Below are positions 26,831-36,246 of a DNA stretch of 64,000 bases, in pieces; the stretch's first letter is position 1, and the number at the start of each line of letters is the position of its first letter. The stretch spans positions 5,456,001 to 5,520,000 of the forward strand of contig NZ_JAOBTQ010000001.1 of NCBI RefSeq assembly GCF_033366695.1. Direction: 5' to 3'. Below the pieces are notes generated by a model. That model was given only the letters and a program-made list of their open reading frames with translations, made no database searches and was not told the DNA's origin. This DNA is from Streptomyces sp. SCL15-4. GTDB taxonomy: Bacteria; Actinomycetota; Actinomycetes; Streptomycetales; Streptomycetaceae. The translations under genes and the position numbers were made by a program.

Positions 26831-28024
26831 TCAGCAGCCGATCGGTGACGAGCCGACGGCCACGTCGTCGAACCACAGGGTGTCGTCGCCGGTGCCGTAG
26901 CTCTCCCAGCCGAGCCGGAGGGCGGTCGGCCGTGGCGGGGTGGTCCGGGAGAGCCACTGCTGGTCGATGTCCTGGGTCGGTACGCCGTCGGCGTGCAGCC
27001 CGGGCACCTGCTGGTCGCCCAGCCAGGTGTCCAGCTTGGGCGCGGAGGTGTCGACGGCGAACCGCAGGCACTGCCAACTGCCCGTCGGCAGCGGCTTGCT
27101 CAGCGCCACCCCGGCCGGGCTCTGCGCGGGGAGCGTGGCGTCGTCGCTCTCCCGGTTCCACTGCAGGGCGCCGTTCTGACCGCCGACCCTGAGCGCCCGG
27201 CCGCCCTGGGAGCTGTCGGGCATCGAGACGAAGGTGACATGGGAGGAGGGGAGCGCGGTGGTGTGCCGCACCCACATACGGACATACAGCACCGGGCCGG
27301 CCGTCGACAGGTCGGTGGTGGCGGCGACGAAGGCGTGGTTGCAGTAGCCGGCCCGGCCGTCCACCCGGATCGACCTGGTGCCGCTGTGCGCGACGGCCGT
27401 GTCGACGCTGGCCGTGCCCGTGCCCTGGCAGTCGGGCGCGGTGAAGCGCCAGGCGCCGGAGGGTGAGGTGCCGGCCTGGTCCTCGAAGTCGGCGCACAGG
27501 ACGGCGCTGCCGCAGCCGGCCGGCGGCTGGGTGGGCGGCGGGGTGCCCGGTGTGGTGGGCGGTGTGGTCGGCGGCTCGGTGGCGTCACCGCCGCAGGAGA
27601 CGCCGTTGAGGCTGAAGTCGGTGGGCGCCGGGTCGGCGGACTGCCAGGTGCCCTGCACACCGAAGTCGGCGGCGGCACCGCTGGGCAGGGCCGCGTTCCA
27701 GTCCGTGCCGGCGGCGGTCACGGAACGGCCGGTCTGGGTGACGGTGGCGTTCCAGGCGGAGGTGATGCGCTGGTCGCCGCCGTAGGTCCAGGTGAGCCGC
27801 CAGGCGCTGAGGGCGGAGCCGAGGTTGGTGACGCGGATCTGGGCGGTGTAGCCGCCGGACCACTCGTTGACGGTGTAGTCGACCTTGCATCCGGCGGCGG
27901 CTGCGGTGCCGGCGCCACTGGCGGGCGCCGCGACCAGGAGGGACACCGCCAGCCCGATGAGGGCCACGGCTGCCGTCAAGGGTCCGCGCACCCATCGCGG
28001 GCACCGCGCGGGCAGTAGGGGCAT
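26831..28024 (-). CDS. Secreted CBM2 cellulose-binding protein with lectin/lyase-like C-terminal domain
   Basis: A 397-aa secreted protein. A Tat-like or Sec signal ends near ASGAG. A CBM2 domain follows (about 44-145) with CKVDYTVNEWSGGYTAQIRVTN, three exposed Trp and the Cys pair. A Pro/Thr linker leads to a C-terminal domain of about 220 residues that looks like a concanavalin-type beta-sandwich (DFEDQAG, LRLGWESYGTGDDTLWFDDVAV). Its catalytic function, if any, is not known to me. A perfect CebR-type palindrome lies about 60 nt upstream, so it should be induced by cello-oligosaccharides. Confidence 0.8.
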   Translation of the reverse strand: MPLLPARCPRWVRGPLTAAVALIGLAVSLLVAAPASGAGTAAAAGCKVDYTVNEWSGGYTAQIRVTNLGSALSAWRLTWTYGGDQRITSAWNATVTQTGRSVTAAGTDWNAALPSGAAADFGVQGTWQSADPAPTDFSLNGVSCGGDATEPPTTPPTTPGTPPPTQPPAGCGSAVLCADFEDQAGTSPSGAWRFTAPDCQGTGTASVDTAVAHSGTRSIRVDGRAGYCNHAFVAATTDLSTAGPVLYVRMWVRHTTALPSSHVTFVSMPDSSQGGRALRVGGQNGALQWNRESDDATLPAQSPAGVALSKPLPTGSWQCLRFAVDTSAPKLDTWLGDQQVPGLHADGVPTQDIDQQWLSRTTPPRPTALRLGWESYGTGDDTLWFDDVAVGSSPIGC

Positions 28025-28083
28025 GTGCTGCTCCTGGGGAGGTGGGGAGGTGGGGAGGGCGGGGGAGGGGGGAGGGGGAGGGG

Positions 28084-28113
28084 CCCCCGTCTGGGAGCGC
28101 TCCCAGACGGGGG
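28084..28113. promoter_or_regulatory. CebR-type operator within a perfect 30-bp palindrome
   Basis: TGGGAGCGCTCCCA at 28092-28105 equals the CebR operator consensus. The dyad continues perfectly outward through GTC/GAC and five C/G pairs to 28084-28113. CebR is a LacI-family repressor released by cellobiose or cellotriose. The site is upstream of the CBM2 gene and downstream of the LPMO gene; the extra arms could also form a terminator hairpin for the LPMO transcript. Confidence 0.85.
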
Positions 28114-28199
28114 GACGCGACCCGGTCGGCGCCGGGTCGCGTCCGGTGGGGTGGTGAGGCCGGTGAGGGCCGGGATATGGGCCGGGATATGGGCCGGGG

Positions 28200-28874
28200 T
28201 CAGCGGAAGTTCACGTCACTGCACAGGAAGTAGGTCTGGTCCATGTGCGAGGCCTGCCAGATGGTGTAGACGACGTGGCGGCCGGTGTAGCCGGACGTGC
28301 TCACGGGGATCGAGTAGTTCTGGCTGGGCGCGTACCGGCCGGTCTTGGTGACCAGTTGCAGGTCCTGCCAGGTCAGCGGCTGGGTGGTGGGGTCGAAGCC
28401 CTGCCGGGTGACGTAGACCAGGAAGTAGTCGGCGCCGTGGCTGGCCTGGTCGTAGAGCTTCACGGTGAAGTTGGAGCTGATGTCGGTGGTCTTCCAGGGG
28501 CCGACGGCGTCGAGGGCGTTGTAGCGGCCGCTTTCGGTCTGGCCGCCGCTGCACAGCTGTCCGTTGGGGATGACGGCCTGGAAGTTGCCGGCGGAACCGT
28601 TGCGGTACAGGCCGTTCCAGTTCCACATCGCGTTGGGGTTGGCCTGCCAGGCCTGCCAGCACATGGGGTCCTGCTGGGCCATGGCCGGGTTCTGGAAGTC
28701 GCTGCCCCAGCGCTGCCAGCAGCCGTAGTTGCGGGAGGCGGGGTCGATCACCGAGCCGTGCGCGGAGGCGGTGCCGCCCCAGGTGATCAGGCTGATCAGT
28801 ACGCCGACGAGGGTGCTCAGGACGAGCGTGAGCCGACGGCCGGTGCGGTGAGGTGCATGCTCATGACAATGCAT
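28200..28874 (-). CDS. AA10 lytic polysaccharide monooxygenase
   Basis: A 224-aa secreted copper enzyme that cleaves crystalline cellulose or chitin oxidatively. The signal peptide ends TASA and the mature protein starts with the required N-terminal His (HGSVIDPASRNYGC). The second copper ligand is probably the His in DQASHGADYFLVYVT. GRHVVYTIWQASHMDQTYFLCSDV is the conserved C-terminal block. No CBM is fused; the neighbouring CBM2 protein may help on cellulose. ATG at 28874 with AGGAAG about 9 nt upstream is preferred over the frame start at 28991. Confidence 0.93.
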   Translation of the reverse strand: MHCHEHAPHRTGRRLTLVLSTLVGVLISLITWGGTASAHGSVIDPASRNYGCWQRWGSDFQNPAMAQQDPMCWQAWQANPNAMWNWNGLYRNGSAGNFQAVIPNGQLCSGGQTESGRYNALDAVGPWKTTDISSNFTVKLYDQASHGADYFLVYVTRQGFDPTTQPLTWQDLQLVTKTGRYAPSQNYSIPVSTSGYTGRHVVYTIWQASHMDQTYFLCSDVNFR

Positions 28875-28924
28875 TGCGGGTTGCTTCCTGTGGGGGACGT
28901 CTTCGCTGTGGGGGCCGGGATGCG

Positions 28925-28938
28925 TGGGAGCGCTCCCG
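28925..28938. promoter_or_regulatory. CebR-type operator upstream of the LPMO gene
   Basis: TGGGAGCGCTCCCG differs from the CebR consensus at the last base only. It lies 51 nt upstream of the LPMO start codon, the normal place for repression. Confidence 0.75.
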
Positions 28939-29374
28939 CGCATCCAGGCTGCGCGGCCCGCACCAAGGCGGCAACGCCTTGTTTCCGCCAAAACTGAGGC
29001 CTCCGCCCCTGGGGCAAACCTCTATAAATAGCTCGGAATCTCACGCCGCGTCCTCGACTGGGCACACCGAAGCCGTCGGTGAACTCCGTGTGGGAGGCGA
29101 GTGGCGAGTTCGCTTCGGCCGGGAGGGGGGAGGGTACGCATCAGGGGTGTGTGCCGAGTGCGAGTCGGGGTCGAAGCGGGGTGAAACCGACGAGGCCGAG
29201 TGCGAACACGCCAGGCTTGACCGTTGTCACGGTGTGAGCCTTGGGCCTGCCTGCCGTAGTCGTTCGGCTGAGACGGCGTCAGCCGGTGCCTGACCCAGAG
29301 GGAACCGCAACCGAAACAACAGCCGTGAACCGCCATGTCTCCGGCGGCAGACCGGCCGCGGCAGCGTGCTGCTC
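28939..29374. other. Intergenic region upstream of the LPMO gene
   Basis: Less G+C-rich sequence that includes CTATAAATAG at about 29022. The open frames on both strands look like shadows, lacking ribosome sites and family-like sequence. It probably holds the LPMO promoter at its left side. Confidence 0.4.
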
Positions 29375-29917
29375 TCAGTTCGTTTCGTCCTGCCGCTGCC
29401 AGACACGAGGCCAGTTGCCGGACGGTGGAGGGGGCCCCGCGATGCCCAGGTCACGCCGTGCGAGAGCGTAGAAGTCATCACGTGCCCGGCTCATGTGCCC
29501 GACTGCCCTCTCCCAGCCGGCAGGGTCATCCTTCAAACCGCGCGCGTAAAGTTCGACGTTCCACACGGCTTCATGCCACTTGCGAGCTGCCGCGATAGTC
29601 TCCGCATCCCCGACGAGCAGCACCGTTTCCCACTCGGCCGCACGCCGCGCCTCGGCCTCGGCGAGCTGTGCCAGGCCCTGCTCCGGATCCAGCGGGTCCA
29701 CAGCGTGCTGGAACCCCCGTGCGGCCCCTATGCGCTGTGCGATGTTGATCTGATGCTTCAGGCTGTTCGCGTAGGACGCGTAGGTGTCCAGTCTCTTCTG
29801 GTCCCAGCGTTCGGCTCTTGCCCGTCGCCACCTGCTCCGTTCCGTGAGGCTGGTTGCCACGTAGGAGCCGATGGCTCCCACGAGAACGCCGGCCAGAGCA
29901 GGCAACTGCTCCCACAA
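29375..29917 (-). CDS. Membrane-anchored helical protein of unknown function
   Basis: A 180-aa protein with one N-terminal hydrophobic segment (about 5-24, LPALAGVLVGAIGSYVATSL) and then a charged helical cytoplasmic region with RRARAERWDQKRLDTYASY near residue 32-50. GTG at 29917 follows a GGGGGATC element. It has the same layout as the product of 49270-49815, and both have an R-rich element followed by a YASY/YASF motif. Function unknown; such proteins are common near integrated elements. Confidence 0.65.
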   Translation of the reverse strand: MWEQLPALAGVLVGAIGSYVATSLTERSRWRRARAERWDQKRLDTYASYANSLKHQINIAQRIGAARGFQHAVDPLDPEQGLAQLAEAEARRAAEWETVLLVGDAETIAAARKWHEAVWNVELYARGLKDDPAGWERAVGHMSRARDDFYALARRDLGIAGPPPPSGNWPRVWQRQDETN

Positions 29918-30090
29918 CGTTGATCCCCCATCACTGACGCGGACGGTCGGAGAAACAGCGACGCCAAGCAGTCACCGGCAGCGGAGTATCGACCGGCCGG
30001 CGACGCTGACCGGTCGTGGCACGAGTCGACGGCGGCGGCGGGAGCGGGCCCGGACAGGACTCATGAATCGGGTGACGCCGAGGGCCGGCG

Positions 30091-30453
30091 TCATTCCTCG
30101 CGGTGCTGAGCGAACACCCGCTGCTGTTCGTCCCGCCAACTCCAGTCGGCCGGCCGGGAGAAGGGCAGGCTTCGGGCAAGGCCGGAGAACTGGTCGGATG
30201 GCTCGCCGGTGGCCTTGTTCACCACGATCGCCGAAAGCATCGGTGCTCGTCCGTCCTCGTTGTGCCGGAGGCAGACATCCTTGAGCAGATACGTCATGAC
30301 TCCGCGGTGAGGCGGGATGGAGTCGAAGCCTTGTGCCGCCAGTTCGGCGCTCAGTTCCCCGTACGTGATGGTCCGTCCCTGCCGGGCCTGCTTCCGCAGG
30401 ATGTCCACGGCGGCCTCGACCGCTGCCGGGTACTCCGGGTCCTTGATCCTCAC
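30091..30453 (-). CDS. Conserved hypothetical with TYGEL motif
   Basis: A 120-aa soluble protein with VDILRKQARQGRTITYGELSAEL, then VMTYLLKDVCLRHNEDGRAPMLSAIVVNKATGEPSDQF. The GRTITYGEL element recalls the winged-helix part of alkyltransferase-like proteins, but the Pro-Cys-His-Arg methyltransferase signature is absent. GTG at 30453 is used because GGAGG precedes it; upstream frame sequence is Arg/Ser-rich. I cannot assign a function. Confidence 0.7.
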   Translation of the reverse strand: MRIKDPEYPAAVEAAVDILRKQARQGRTITYGELSAELAAQGFDSIPPHRGVMTYLLKDVCLRHNEDGRAPMLSAIVVNKATGEPSDQFSGLARSLPFSRPADWSWRDEQQRVFAQHREE

Positions 30454-30718
30454 GGTCCCTCCCCCATCTGGTGGACACTGGTCAGCCTGCGCATCGTACC
30501 GGCCGGGCACCGTCCCGGTGCGGCTTCGAACAGACGAATAGGCCGACCAGCCCCCGAGCCCGCTCCACCGCACGTCACAGGCTCAGCGACCGTCCGCAGA
30601 CACCAACCCGGGCTTCCCGAGCCGAGAACGAGTCCTGCCTACGGCATCGGCTGCCCGGGCAACGGGCGCGCCCAGACTTCCGACGCCTCTCCGTCGCCTA
30701 ACCAGCCGCACAGAATCC

Positions 30719-30765
30719 GAGCTTCCCAAGCCGAGAGCGCGAGTTCGGTTCTCGGAACCCCCTCC
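30719..30765 (+). other. tRNA-Gly(CCC)-like 3' fragment, probable old attachment site
   Basis: From GAGCTTCCCAAGC through AGAGCGCGAGTTCG, TTCTCG and a final CTCC, this stretch matches my memory of the 3' two thirds of Streptomyces tRNA-Gly with anticodon CCC, with about six differences. No 5' half is present, so it is not a functional tRNA. Integrative elements often carry such 3' fragments as att sites. The intact tRNA is not in the window. Confidence 0.5.
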
Positions 30766-30771
30766 AGAGCG

Positions 30772-30798
30772 AAGGCCCAGTGCAAAGAGCCGGGCCTT
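30772..30798. terminator. Terminator-like hairpin
   Basis: AAGGCCC at 30772-30778 pairs with GGGCCTT at 30792-30798, followed by GTTGTTG. It lies between the tRNA-like fragment and the possible integrase relic. Confidence 0.5.
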
Positions 30799-30811
30799 GT
30801 TGTTGTGGTGA

Positions 30812-30961
30812 TCAGTGGCCGTGTGTCAGATCCGTGGCAGAAGGCTTGTCGGTCGCCTTCTCGGTCGCCTCCGCCCGAGTCTTGCGAACGGTGGCGTCGT
30901 GGTCGGCGAGGGTGGCGCCGGGCCGGGTGGAGAGGATGTGCGCGGTGTGGCGAAGGCCGTA
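30812..30961 (-). pseudogene. Possible C-terminal relic of a tyrosine integrase
   Basis: The last 49 codons of a minus-strand frame read YGLRHTAHIL then ADHDATVRKT and end THGH. YGLRHT resembles the box II H-x-x-R motif and the rest loosely follows the order of box II, the LGH region and the tail, but the Tyr nucleophile is not obvious. Placement just before a tRNA-like att fragment supports the reading. It could still be chance. Confidence 0.3.
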
Positions 30962-31207
30962 GGGCTGGACGTCTTGCGGAGTGCCCGTGGTGTTCCGCGT
31001 CGCGCCGGCCGGCGGGTGACGTCGCGCCGGAGAGCGGCTGTTGCGTGCCCGCCCCGTCGTGCGGGCGCGACGCCTGCGCGATGCGACCGCGGTACTCGAA
31101 GCCGCCTGGTTCCAGCCTGCGCATGATTTCGGCTCGCACATCATGTGAGAGGCATTGACGTCGTTCACCTGATCCTTATCATCCACTCTGCTCGGCATCT
31201 CGATCGT

Positions 31208-31225
31208 TGTTCGTCATATCGAACA
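31208..31225. promoter_or_regulatory. Operator-like palindrome upstream of the GH62 gene
   Basis: TGTTCG-TCATAT-CGAACA, six-base arms around a six-base centre, 67 nt before the GH62 start codon. It looks like a LacI- or GntR-type repressor site, probably responding to arabinoxylan-derived sugars; the regulator is unknown. Confidence 0.5.
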
Positions 31226-31228
31226 TGA

Positions 31229-32716
<1,488 letters not shown>

Positions 32717-33091
32717 CCCGCCCGGTCCACGGTGATCGACGTGGTGCGGTCCGCCGGCGAGTGGACGAGTGGACGAGCGGTCCACGGCGTGGGCGACTCC
32801 ACCCGCTGACCGATACGCACCGGTCCGAGGGAACCCCAGCCGCGCGTCGGCTGGGGTTCCTCTCTTGTCGAGACCTCGTCACCGGGCGAGCCGCAGGAAC
32901 GCGTCGAGCATGTCCTCGCGCGCCGCCCAGCGGGTCCAGGAGCACGGCTGCCGCGCCGCGGAATCCCGGTCGCCGGCCGTGCGGGTGCCGTACGACGGCG
33001 GGCGCACCTGTGACGACACGGCACCACGAGGTGACCGCGGAAAGTTCCCGGCTCGGGGCAACCCTTTGCGGAGCCTGTGACCACAAGGGAT
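32717..33091. other. Intergenic region between GH62 and GH74 genes
   Basis: No gene is supportable here. It holds the GH62 terminator at 32830-32860 and leads into the inverted repeat before the GH74 gene. Confidence 0.5.
32830..32860 (+). terminator. Strong terminator after the GH62 gene
   Basis: A perfect 12-bp stem, GGAACCCCAGCC with GGCTGGGGTTCC, around a 7-nt loop, followed by TCTCTTGT. Confidence 0.92.
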
Positions 33092-33120
33092 CGGACCAGC
33101 CGGTTCCGGTGTCTGGTCCG
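33092..33120. promoter_or_regulatory. Inverted repeat upstream of the GH74 gene
   Basis: CGGACCAG at 33092-33099 and CTGGTCCG at 33113-33120 are perfect 8-bp arms separated by 13 nt, ending 40 nt before the GH74 start codon. It is likely an operator or 5' leader hairpin; the regulator is unknown. Confidence 0.5.
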
Positions 33121-33160
33121 TTCGCCCCTGGTATGAGCTAGGCAAGGAGCACACCTCCCC

Positions 33161-35815
33161 ATGAACCACCCCACGAGCCGCGGGCGCCGCGGGCGTCACC
33201 GCCGGCGCTGGGCCGCGACCGGTCTGCTGCTCGGCGTGCCCGCCATCGTCGTGCCGTTCCTCCTGTTCGCGCAGGAGGACTCGCAGGCCGCGACGGTCGA
33301 CGGCAGGGCCTACTACCGCCTGGTCTCCGTGCGCAGCGGCAAGACGTTGGACGTCAACGGCTTCTCCACCGCCGACGGCACCCGTATCCAGCAGTGGACC
33401 GACCAGAACACCGCCAACCAGCAGTGGAGGCTGAAGCCCGCCGGGGACGGCTACTACGAGCTGGTGAACCGCAACAGCGGCAAAGTGCTGGGCATCAAGG
33501 GCGGTTCCACCGCGGAGGGGGCCGTCGCCGAGCAGCAGACCGACACCTCCTCGCCCTCCCAGGAGTGGAAGATCGAGGAGGCGGGCGGTTCCGGCGCCGT
33601 CACCTTCACCTCCCGCAGGAGCGGCCAGGTCCTGGACGTCTCCGGGGGCTCCACGGCCGACGGCGCGGCGGTCGTCCAGCATCCCGGCACGGGCCGCACC
33701 GAGCAGCAGTGGAAACTGGTGCGAGCGGCCGAGAGCCGGACGGCCGGGACCGGCGGGGCGCGGACCACGGCCGCGGCCGGACCGTATGTGTGGAAGAACA
33801 CCCAGGTGGTGGGCGGCGGTTACGTCACCGGGCTGGTGTTCAACCCGCGCGAGAAGGGTCTGCTGTACGCGCGCACCGACATGGGGGGCGCCTACCGCTG
33901 GGACACCGCGGCCGAGCAGTGGATCCCGCTGACCGACTGGGTCGGCGAGAAGGACTGGAACCTGCTGGGCATCGACTCGCTGGCCACCGACCCCGTCGAC
34001 TCCAAGCGGCTCTACCTCGGGGCGGGCACCTACACCAACGAGTGGGCCGGTAACGGCGCCATCCTGCGCTCCACCGACCGGGGCCGCACCTTCCAGCGCA
34101 TCGATCTGCCCTTCAAGCTGGGCGGCAACGAGGACGGCCGCGGGGCGGGCGAACGGCTCGTGGTCGACCCCGCGGACCATCGCACCCTGCTGCTGGGCAC
34201 CCGTAAGAACGGACTGTGGCGCAGTACCGACTACGGCGGCACCTGGCGCCAGGTCTCCTCGTTCCCCGTCAAGGACGGGGCGGGCAGCGGCGCGGGCATC
34301 TCCTTCGTGACGTACGGCCCGGCCGGCAGCAGGACGGTGTACGTCGGCCTCGCCGACAGGTCCGTCCCCCTGTACCGCTCCACCGACGGCGGCAGCACCT
34401 GGCAGGCCGTGTCCGGTCAGCCCACCGGCCGGCTGCCGCAGCACGGCGTGGTCTCCGGTGACGGCTCGCTGTACCTGACGTACACCGACAACCTCGGACC
34501 CAACGGCGTGACGGCGGGCTCGGTGTGGAAGTACACGCCGGGCAGCGGGACATGGAAGGACGTCTCCCCTTCCCGGGGCTCGTACGGGTTCTCCGGCCTG
34601 GCCGTCGACCCGCGCAAGCCGTCCACGGTGATGGTCACCACCCTTGATCGCTGGTGGCCCGAGGACGAGGTCTACCGGACCACCGACGGCGGTACGACCT
34701 GGAAGGCGCTGGCCCCGATGTCGGTGCGGGACGCCTCCGCCGCCCCTTACGTCGGCACCCACACCGGGCACTGGATGACCGCCCTGGCCATCGACCCCTT
34801 CGACTCCGGGCATGTGCTGTACGGCACCGGCAACGGCATCTGGCGCAGCGAGGACGCCAACGCCACCGACAGCGGCGGCACCAGCCACTGGAGCGTGGGG
34901 GCCAGGGGACTGGAGGAGACCGCGCTGGCGGACGCGATCGCCCCGCCCGGCGGCGCCACCGTCATCACCTCGATGGGCGACCAGGGCGGTTTCCGTCACG
35001 GCTCCCTGGCCGAGGTGCCCGCCGGGCGCCTGAAGAACCCGCTGATGAGTAACAGCAGCGACATCGATTTCGCCCAGTCCAAGCCCTCGGTGATGGTCCG
35101 TGTCGGCCGGGGCGGCGCGCAGGACGGCGCCTACTCCACTGACGGCGGCGGCAGCTGGAAGGGCTTCCCGGCGGAGCCGGTGGCCGGCGCGGACAGCGGC
35201 CACGTCGCGCTCGCGGCGGACGGCTCCGCCATCGTCTGGACGGAGGCCGGCCAGGCCCCGTACCGCTCGACCGACAAGGGCGCGAGCTGGTCCAAGGTCA
35301 GCGGCCTGGGAACCGGTGCCGTGGTCGTCGCCGACCGCTCCTCGGCCAGTACCTTCTACTCACTGGCCGGCGGCACGCTCTACGCCAGCACCGACGGCGG
35401 CGCGAGCTTCACCGCCCGCGCCACCGGCCTGCCCGCCGCCGGCCGGCTCTCGGCCGTCCCCGGTGTCGCCGGGGACCTGTGGATCGCCGGCGACGGCAAG
35501 GGGCTGCTGCACTCCACCGACGGCGGCCGCACCTTCACCACGCTCACCGGGGTGCGGTCCGCCTCCGCCCTCGGCTTCGGCAAGGCCAAGCCAGGCGCCT
35601 CCTACCAGGCCCTCTACCTGATCGGCACCGTCAAGAACGTCACCGGGGTCTTCCGCTCCACCGACAAGGGCGCCACCTGGCTCCGCGTCAACGACGACGC
35701 CCACCAGTGGGGCGGCATCGGCGCCGCCGGCATCATCACCGGCGACCCCGACACCTACGGCCGCGTCTACATCGGTACCAACGGACGCGGCCTCCAGTAC
35801 GGCGACCCGTCCTGA
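33161..35815 (+). CDS. Secreted GH74 xyloglucanase with N-terminal ricin-type lectin domain
   Basis: An 884-aa secreted enzyme predicted to cut xyloglucan. A basic leader and hydrophobic segment end near SQAATV (residue 46). A ricin-like trefoil (about 48-190) has three YYRLVSVRSGKTLDV-type repeats. The GH74 double beta-propeller fills the rest, opening PYVWKNTQVVGGGYVTGLVFNP and containing many STDGG/STDRG BNR-type turns. The first catalytic Asp is probably in YARTDMGGAYRWD. An N-terminal rather than C-terminal binding module is notable. Terminators lie on both sides. Confidence 0.92.
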   Translation: MNHPTSRGRRGRHRRRWAATGLLLGVPAIVVPFLLFAQEDSQAATVDGRAYYRLVSVRSGKTLDVNGFSTADGTRIQQWTDQNTANQQWRLKPAGDGYYELVNRNSGKVLGIKGGSTAEGAVAEQQTDTSSPSQEWKIEEAGGSGAVTFTSRRSGQVLDVSGGSTADGAAVVQHPGTGRTEQQWKLVRAAESRTAGTGGARTTAAAGPYVWKNTQVVGGGYVTGLVFNPREKGLLYARTDMGGAYRWDTAAEQWIPLTDWVGEKDWNLLGIDSLATDPVDSKRLYLGAGTYTNEWAGNGAILRSTDRGRTFQRIDLPFKLGGNEDGRGAGERLVVDPADHRTLLLGTRKNGLWRSTDYGGTWRQVSSFPVKDGAGSGAGISFVTYGPAGSRTVYVGLADRSVPLYRSTDGGSTWQAVSGQPTGRLPQHGVVSGDGSLYLTYTDNLGPNGVTAGSVWKYTPGSGTWKDVSPSRGSYGFSGLAVDPRKPSTVMVTTLDRWWPEDEVYRTTDGGTTWKALAPMSVRDASAAPYVGTHTGHWMTALAIDPFDSGHVLYGTGNGIWRSEDANATDSGGTSHWSVGARGLEETALADAIAPPGGATVITSMGDQGGFRHGSLAEVPAGRLKNPLMSNSSDIDFAQSKPSVMVRVGRGGAQDGAYSTDGGGSWKGFPAEPVAGADSGHVALAADGSAIVWTEAGQAPYRSTDKGASWSKVSGLGTGAVVVADRSSASTFYSLAGGTLYASTDGGASFTARATGLPAAGRLSAVPGVAGDLWIAGDGKGLLHSTDGGRTFTTLTGVRSASALGFGKAKPGASYQALYLIGTVKNVTGVFRSTDKGATWLRVNDDAHQWGGIGAAGIITGDPDTYGRVYIGTNGRGLQYGDPS

Positions 35816-35830
35816 CACAGGCGCCCCGGC

Positions 35831-35861
35831 GGGGCCGCAGGCACCGACCGCCTGCGGCCCC
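35831..35861 (+). terminator. Strong terminator after the GH74 gene
   Basis: Perfect 12-bp stem GGGGCCGCAGGC / GCCTGCGGCCCC with a 7-nt loop, 15 nt after the stop codon. Confidence 0.92.
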
Positions 35862-36000
35862 GGCACGGACCTGCGCGCGGAGGGGGCCGGGTCCGCGACG
35901 GCGGTGCCAACGCGTGCCCGGCCGGCCGGCGCGTTCGCCGTCGTCGCCGACAGCGGCCGGGGTTCGTGCGGCCCGTCCGGCGGTGGCCGACGTCCGCCGA

Positions 36001-36165
36001 TGGCCGGTTCCCGGTGATCTGCGCCGAGTCGTCCCCGGGTCCCGCGAGGTCGCACGAGACGGGCCAGCGCCGACCGACAGTGACCGGTGCGCCACTGCAG
36101 TCAGTGGAGAAGGCCCAGGTCACAGGCCCCGGATGATACGGGTTAACACCCAAGGCTGGCGTTCA
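36001..36165 (+). promoter_or_regulatory. Left flank of the element, probably the original ettA upstream region
   Basis: This non-coding stretch ends at the 15-bp core repeat and is similar over its whole length to 50188-50351 on the other side of the element. On excision it would join directly to the ettA coding region. TTAACA at 36143 and CAAGAT at 36168 are a possible but widely spaced promoter. Confidence 0.5.
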
Positions 36166-36180
36166 GGCAAGATGGGGTGT
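36166..36180 (+). repeat. attL core candidate (15-bp direct repeat)
   Basis: GGCAAGATGGGGTGT occurs here and again at 50352-50366 in the same orientation. This copy lies 66 nt beyond the integrase stop codon, the usual place for an att core. Confidence 0.78.
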
Positions 36181-36206
36181 TACTTGCCAGGGGAGGGCAC
36201 GAAAAG

Positions 36207-36243
36207 GGCCCCTCACCAGCGGTTTCTTCGCCAATGAGGGGCC
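36207..36243. terminator. Terminator after int
   Basis: GGCCCCTCA at 36207-36215 pairs with TGAGGGGCC at 36235-36243, just past the integrase stop codon. On the minus strand it is followed by CTTTTC. Confidence 0.85.
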
Positions 36244-36246
36244 GTG

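Larger units (their letters stand above)
30454..31207. other. Degraded patch between island genes and the GH62 gene
   Basis: About 750 nt without an intact gene. It contains a tRNA-Gly-like fragment, a second weaker copy of its anticodon-arm sequence near 30613, a terminator-like hairpin and a possible integrase relic. Together these suggest the scar of a former integrative element. Confidence 0.45.
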
